The translations under genes were made by a program, and so were the position numbers. Below, piece by piece: positions 59,618-64,000 of a stretch of DNA of 64,000 nucleotides (position 1 is the first letter of the stretch; each line of letters begins with the position of its first letter). A model generated the notes under the pieces. That model was not told where the DNA came from. It was given only the letters and a program-made list of their open reading frames with translations, and made no database searches. The stretch comes from [Leptolyngbya] sp. PCC 7376 (GTDB taxonomy: Bacteria; Cyanobacteriota; Cyanobacteriia; Cyanobacteriales; MRBY01): contig NC_019683.1 in NCBI RefSeq assembly GCF_000316605.1, positions 1,286,036 through 1,350,035 of the forward strand. The letters are read 5' to 3'.

Positions 59618-62600
59618 TTAGAGAAAATATTCTTGGCACATCTGACGGTATTCTTCTTTGTCCTCTGCATCACGGCTGTAGAGCAAATAATCCTGAAGGT
59701 AACGGCAACCCCGCGCAATCATCTCATCAAGGGTCTCCATCTTCCACAGGCGCACAGTATCGTCTCCAGAAGCAGAGGCAATTGTCTTTCCATCGGGGCT
59801 AAATCTTACGTCAAAAACTCTGTCAGTATGACCTTGGAATACAGCCAGCTCATCTCCTTGCAAGTTCCATAGTCTCACTGTTCCATCCTTAGAAGCAGAA
59901 GCAATCGTTTCTCCATCGGGACTAAATGCAATATTCCAAACTTCGTCAGTATGACCTTGGAATACAGCTAACTCTTCTCCTTTCAAGTTCCACAACCTCA
60001 CTGTTCTGTCTCTAGAAATAGAAGCGAGGATTTGACCATCGGGACTAAACCTTACCTTGATAACCTCATTGGTATGACCTTTAAGCACAGCAATGCTTTG
60101 TCCTTTTATGTTCCACAACCGCACTGTATTGTCATCAGAAGCAGAGGCAAGGATTTGACCATCAGGGCTAAATCGTATGTTCCCAATTCCGCTAGTATGA
60201 CCTTGAAATACAACCAACTCGTCTCCTTGCAAATTCCACAGTCGCACTGTGTTATCTCTGGAAGAAGAGGCAATGGTTTGACCATTAGGACTAAATCTCA
60301 CGTCAAAAACCACATTAGTATGGTTTTGAAGGATGGCTAACTCTTCTCCTTGTAAGTTCCATAATCGTATTGTGCTGTCATCAGAAGCCGAAGCGAGAGT
60401 TTGACCATCTGGACTAAATCTAATTTCAGAAACCCTATCAGTGTGGCCTTGTAAGATAGCGAACTCCTCTCTCTGTAAATTCCATAGTCGCACTGTGTTG
60501 TCAGCGGAAGCCGAAGCAAGGGTTCGACTATCTGGACTAAATCTTATATCCCAAACTAAGTCAGTGTGACCTTGAAGGGTAATAGATTGTTTTCTCTGAA
60601 AGTCCCATAGCTTTACCGCGTTGTCTAAAGAAGCCGAAGCGAGAGTTTGACCATCTGGGCTAAATCTTACACGTCCCGTATAACCTAGGAGAACAACAGA
60701 TGCTTCGCCTCCGAAACTCCATAGTCGTACGGTGTTATCCGGGGAGCCAGAAGCGAGGGTTTGACCGTCAGGACTAAATCTCACATCCCAAACTTCATCG
60801 GCGTGACCTTCAAGCACGGCTAACTCTTCCCCTTTCAAGTTCCATAGTCGAACTGTCTTATCTTCAGCTGCTGAAGCGAGGATTTGGCCATCTGGACTAA
60901 AGCTCACATCCCAAACTCGGGCGGTATGACCTTGAAGAACGGCTAACTCTTCCCCCTTCAAGTTCCATAGTCGTACCGTATTATCGAAAGAAGCCGAAGC
61001 GAGAGTTTGCCCATCTGGGCTGAATCTCACCTCCCAAACTTGATCGGTATGACCTTGAAGAACGACTAGCTCTTCCCCTTTCAAGTTCCATAGTCGTACC
61101 GTGTTATCGAAAGAAGCCGAAGCAAGAGTTTGACCATCTGGGCTGAATCTTACTCCGTAAACCTCAGAAATATGGCCTTGAAGTGTAACTAACTCTTCTC
61201 CTTGCAAGTTCCATAGTCGTATTGTGTTATCGACAGAAGCCGAAGCGAGAGTTTGACCATCAGGACTAAATCTAACCTCAATAACCTCATCAGTGTGACC
61301 TTGGAGAACGGCTAATTCTTCCCCTTCTAAGTTCCATAGTCTTACCATGTTGTCTGAAGAAACCGAAGCGAGAGTTTGACCATCTGGGCTAAATCTCACA
61401 TCCAAAACTACATCGGCATGACCTTCAAGCACAGCCAACTCTTCCCCCTTCAAGTTCCATAGTCGTAACGTGTTATCTGAAGACGCCGAAGCAAAAGTTT
61501 GACCATCTGGACTGAATCTCACCTCCCAAACTACATCGGTATGACCTTCAAGGACGGCTAATTCCTCACCCTGTAAGTTCCATAGTCGCACTGTTCCATC
61601 CGCAGAAGCCGAAGCGAGGGTTTGACCATCTGGACTGAACCTGATATCACTGACACTCTCGATATGTCCTTTGAGCAGATTTTTAGTACGAAGCTGATTT
61701 AAATTTTTTTGTAACGTTGAGATTGGACTATAGACCGAATATTGAATGTGCTCTTTTTCGTGCGCTTTTGAGACCAGTTCTTTGGCGAGAGCAATGGATT
61801 CTAGAGTTGTCTCGATACGTTGAAATGGTGAAACTTCAAATTTTTTCGACAACAAAATACCTTGTTGTTCACGCTGTTCCCATTCGGTTTCAGTCTTGGC
61901 GAGCTTTTGCTGATTTTGAGAAACTTTTGCGCTTACTCCAGCAATTCCTGCCACAATGATAGCGACTGCTGACAAAACACTCGTGACCTTTAAGTTTCGA
62001 ACACTACGACGATTTTCTTGTTCTAGATTCTGCTTTAGTTCTTTTGCTGTAGAGACTTCTAACTGAATATCAGCCAAGCTTTTCTCTGCTGCTTCTCGCT
62101 TAGCAACCTCCGCCTGAAACAAGACCTCAAAATCTTGCTCTTCGATCGCCCGCACATATTCCACTAGATAATCATGTACGAGCTGATATTTTGTCGTTTC
62201 ACCGTCGCGATCCTGCACCTCTGAAACCAGATCCGACAACACCAAAATCTGCAATATCATCTCGACATTCTCTGTTCCTTGCCCAAGTTGCTGTATCCCA
62301 GTTTCGAGTTCATCAAAACTTTTAATCGGTCGTCTACCCTGCTTATCCGTCAGCAGAAACATGAGTTGATATGCCAACTTCTGATTGTCTGTTGCGCCAC
62401 AATCCCTGACCACCGCATCCAGATAGCTCCGCACCAAAACCGCCTTCGGTGACTGTTTTTCCTTGACCCCTTTGATGGAAGCTTGCTGCTGATATTCTGC
62501 GAGAGTTGTGATGCCGCCTGCCGTTTCCTCTAGTTGTCGTCCGATAATCTGTAGCTCAATAGGTCTTACTCGTTCCGTCGTTGGATCAAGAAGGTCATCC

Positions 62601-64000
62601 ACCACCACTGCAATAAGACCTTGATCTGGCTGAAAACTTGTTCGTTCCGTTAGCCTTTGGAAAACTTGGATTGCCTCATCCCGCGAGAAATTTTTTAGTT
62701 CGTAGCCATTGTCTCGACTGAGTAGATCAATGATTTGATTACCTCGTTTCAGTTGGTCGCGCCCCAACAAGAAATGCATATAGTCCCGCCGCAGCGAAAA
62801 GACGAGATTCACATGGGTAGTTTCGTTGGTTAGACGTCCCAGTAGCTCAAAAAATTGTTGGCGTTCTGTTTCCTGCTCATAGGTAAAAAAGAACTCCTCA
62901 AACTGATCAAAAATCAGCACCACTAATTGAGACTTTTGGTCACAGCTTTTCAGCACCTCAAAAATTTGTTCTTCTATATTCTCCCCCCTTCCAAAGGAGG
63001 ACTGGGGGGGATCCTCATTAAGTCCCAAGCCTTGCCGATCCGTTTGTACCGAATTTTGTGGGTTAGATCCCCCTAAATCCCCCTTATCAAGGGGGACTTC
63101 TGTATTTGCTCCCTCCTTTAGTAAGGGGGGCTGGGGGGGATCCCTAAGAGGCTGTGCAGCACTCTGGACAATCCCTCCCTTTGACAGGGAGGCCTCTACC
63201 TTTTCCCCCCTTTCCAAAGCAGGGGGGCTGGGGGGATCTTCAGAAAGTCTAATATTCTCAGAGTTCGTTTGTTGCGACGACTGCGGATTGGATCCCCCTA
63301 AATCCCCCTTAGTCAAGGGGGGCTGGGGGGGATCCTCAATAGGTTGCGAAATATTAGATCCCCCTAAATCCCCCTTATCAAGGGGGACTTTGTTAAGTAA
63401 TTCCGACAGTAAATTGTCCTGCCAATCCCCATAACTCCGAAACGTTACCTGCACATATCCATTCGGCGCTGACCGCTGACTCTTCGCCAACTCAGGAATC
63501 AAACCCGCATTCACCAAAGAACTTTTCCCGACACCCGAGTAGCCATAAATCACCGTTACCGCATGTTCGATACCTGTAATCCAGCCCACCAACTTTTCGA
63601 CATCCTCACCCCGACCCGATGCCCGAATCGCCACCGACATGCCATCCTCATCCCGCCGCTGCTGAATCCGAGTTGCCCCGATAAACGATTTGAAACTGTA
63701 CTCGTATTCCGCTAACTGCTTCTGTTCTTTTGCTCTGTAAGCTTCGAGATAGCGACCCAGCTCAAACAATATTTGTCGCTTCAGTTCGAGTAGACGGACA
63801 TGGGCGCGGGACAAACTTTCACTATCGAGGCTTTCCTCTGCTTCCTCTAATAACGCTAAAGCACCCTCTAGTTTCTGCTCTTCGTAATAAATCTGAGCCA
63901 AACTCTGTCGCGCTAGGGCATAGGTGAAATTTTCATCCTCAAGCTCTCGGACAACAGGATCTAAATATTGCTTGGCTTGCTGATTTTTTCCTTGGAAGAG
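59618..64000 (-). CDS. TPR-nSTAND NTPase-WD40 repeat protein (5' end beyond right edge)
   Basis: At least 1460 codons; the frame is open to base 64000, so the true start is outside. The visible N-terminus is helical TPR-like (QSLAQIYYEEQKLEGALALL). The nSTAND NTPase has Walker A VIYGYSGVGKSSLVNAGLIP and Walker B LVVLIFDQFEEFFF. A Pro/Gly-rich insert of about 140 residues separates these two motifs. A membrane helix (VLSAVAIIVAGIAGVSA) is followed by 16 WD40 repeats of ~41 residues (consensus HTDxVWDVRFSPDGQTLASA / SxDNTVRLWNLxGEEL); repeat 9 is shortened. Likely a signal-sensing scaffold that assembles on ligand binding. No effector domain is visible here. Confidence 0.92.
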   Translation of the reverse strand, partial: LFQGKNQQAKQYLDPVVRELEDENFTYALARQSLAQIYYEEQKLEGALALLEEAEESLDSESLSRAHVRLLELKRQILFELGRYLEAYRAKEQKQLAEYEYSFKSFIGATRIQQRRDEDGMSVAIRASGRGEDVEKLVGWITGIEHAVTVIYGYSGVGKSSLVNAGLIPELAKSQRSAPNGYVQVTFRSYGDWQDNLLSELLNKVPLDKGDLGGSNISQPIEDPPQPPLTKGDLGGSNPQSSQQTNSENIRLSEDPPSPPALERGEKVEASLSKGGIVQSAAQPLRDPPQPPLLKEGANTEVPLDKGDLGGSNPQNSVQTDRQGLGLNEDPPQSSFGRGENIEEQIFEVLKSCDQKSQLVVLIFDQFEEFFFTYEQETERQQFFELLGRLTNETTHVNLVFSLRRDYMHFLLGRDQLKRGNQIIDLLSRDNGYELKNFSRDEAIQVFQRLTERTSFQPDQGLIAVVVDDLLDPTTERVRPIELQIIGRQLEETAGGITTLAEYQQQASIKGVKEKQSPKAVLVRSYLDAVVRDCGATDNQKLAYQLMFLLTDKQGRRPIKSFDELETGIQQLGQGTENVEMILQILVLSDLVSEVQDRDGETTKYQLVHDYLVEYVRAIEEQDFEVLFQAEVAKREAAEKSLADIQLEVSTAKELKQNLEQENRRSVRNLKVTSVLSAVAIIVAGIAGVSAKVSQNQQKLAKTETEWEQREQQGILLSKKFEVSPFQRIETTLESIALAKELVSKAHEKEHIQYSVYSPISTLQKNLNQLRTKNLLKGHIESVSDIRFSPDGQTLASASADGTVRLWNLQGEELAVLEGHTDVVWEVRFSPDGQTFASASSDNTLRLWNLKGEELAVLEGHADVVLDVRFSPDGQTLASVSSDNMVRLWNLEGEELAVLQGHTDEVIEVRFSPDGQTLASASVDNTIRLWNLQGEELVTLQGHISEVYGVRFSPDGQTLASASFDNTVRLWNLKGEELVVLQGHTDQVWEVRFSPDGQTLASASFDNTVRLWNLKGEELAVLQGHTARVWDVSFSPDGQILASAAEDKTVRLWNLKGEELAVLEGHADEVWDVRFSPDGQTLASGSPDNTVRLWSFGGEASVVLLGYTGRVRFSPDGQTLASASLDNAVKLWDFQRKQSITLQGHTDLVWDIRFSPDSRTLASASADNTVRLWNLQREEFAILQGHTDRVSEIRFSPDGQTLASASDDSTIRLWNLQGEELAILQNHTNVVFDVRFSPNGQTIASSSRDNTVRLWNLQGDELVVFQGHTSGIGNIRFSPDGQILASASDDNTVRLWNIKGQSIAVLKGHTNEVIKVRFSPDGQILASISRDRTVRLWNLKGEELAVFQGHTDEVWNIAFSPDGETIASASKDGTVRLWNLQGDELAVFQGHTDRVFDVRFSPDGKTIASASGDDTVRLWKMETLDEMIARGCRYLQDYLLYSRDAEDKEEYRQMCQEYFL
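59720..61680 (-). repeat. 16 tandem ~123-bp WD40-coding repeats
   Basis: Each unit encodes one ~41-residue WD40 blade, and adjacent units are very similar at DNA level, for example the units near 60970 and 61090. Such similarity favours gain or loss of blades by recombination and sequence-assembly collapse. Confidence 0.85.
62975..63395 (-). repeat. In-frame array of interspersed repeats inside the NTPase gene
   Basis: At least three copies of a palindromic unit (CCCCCTAAATCCCCCTT, 3-5 nt, AAGGGGG) at 63066-63099, 63291-63336 and 63356-63389, plus variants with GGGGCTGGGGGGA. In the protein they read DPPQPPLTKGDLGGSN and VPLDKGDLGGSNPQ. They lie between Walker A and Walker B, where relatives have a short loop, and do not break the frame. 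Confidence 0.85.

Noticed and set aside
59720-61680. Regular ~123-bp repeats that could suggest a CRISPR-like array
   Set aside because: They encode WD40 blades in one continuous frame; there are no short repeats with unique spacers.
62975-63395. Palindromic repeats as a CRISPR array
   Set aside because: Spacing is irregular, units are in frame within a gene, and no cas genes are present.

Overview
The window comes from a cyanobacterium. The octamer GCGATCGC (HIP1) occurs about once per kilobase over most of the sequence. The gene content agrees: a high-light-inducible protein, an MPBQ/MSBQ methyltransferase of the Synechocystis sll0418 type, a HEAT-repeat protein of the bilin-lyase/IaiH class, PRC-barrel, CHAT, nSTAND-WD40 and PTPA-CTERM proteins, and many multidomain histidine kinases. 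A Picosynechococcus / marine Leptolyngbya relative is my guess from protein similarity recalled from memory, not a computed result.

Layout. 1-8.7 kb is an accessory, decaying region. It starts with the end of an AAA ATPase plus a TOPRIM protein (a two-gene OLD/PARIS-like defence candidate). Next come gene remnants joined at a HIP1 site, a sulfotransferase, and a DEP-domain pseudogene carrying two 132-bp MITEs. It ends in an IS pile-up: an IS5-type fragment, two IS1-like copies (the second split by an IS256 element, itself split by an ISAs1 element), and a truncated IS982. This block has almost no HIP1 sites.

8.7-31.3 kb holds cbiT, a prolyl iminopeptidase, a GAF hybrid kinase, small conserved proteins and a MOSC protein. 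It also has a probable four-gene signalling operon (REC-PAS-kinase, REC-EAL, PhnD-like lipoprotein, hybrid kinase with HPt), an FHA protein, a 1564-residue secreted TPS/beta-helix/CHAT protein, and a three-gene set of HTH protein, ParA ATPase and lipoprotein.

31.3-33.4 kb is a divergent TcmP / radical-SAM-like pair sharing a short promoter region with a direct repeat. 33.6-42.5 kb is mostly housekeeping and photosynthetic-lifestyle genes: the quinone methyltransferase, an FAD monooxygenase, prfB with its programmed +1 frameshift, a PRC-barrel protein, hli, hydrolase, desaturase, P-loop kinase and HEAT protein.

42.8-47.6 kb has two striking fusions facing each other: a periplasmic binding protein fused to a pentameric ligand-gated ion channel, and a PTS EIIC-type membrane domain fused to an EAL phosphodiesterase. 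A third MITE follows. 48-58.9 kb has a PAS kinase, a secreted protein paralogous to the one at 13.4 kb, PhoX, a PilB/GspE-like ATPase, a PTPA-CTERM protein, mutL, nnr and a DUF2358 protein. The right edge holds a DUF559 protein bracketed by hairpin repeats and the 3' part of a TPR-nSTAND-WD40 gene that runs out of the window.

Signalling is over-represented: five histidine kinases, two EAL proteins, FHA, CHAT, nSTAND, and a candidate ligand-gated channel. No rRNA, tRNA or CRISPR array was seen.
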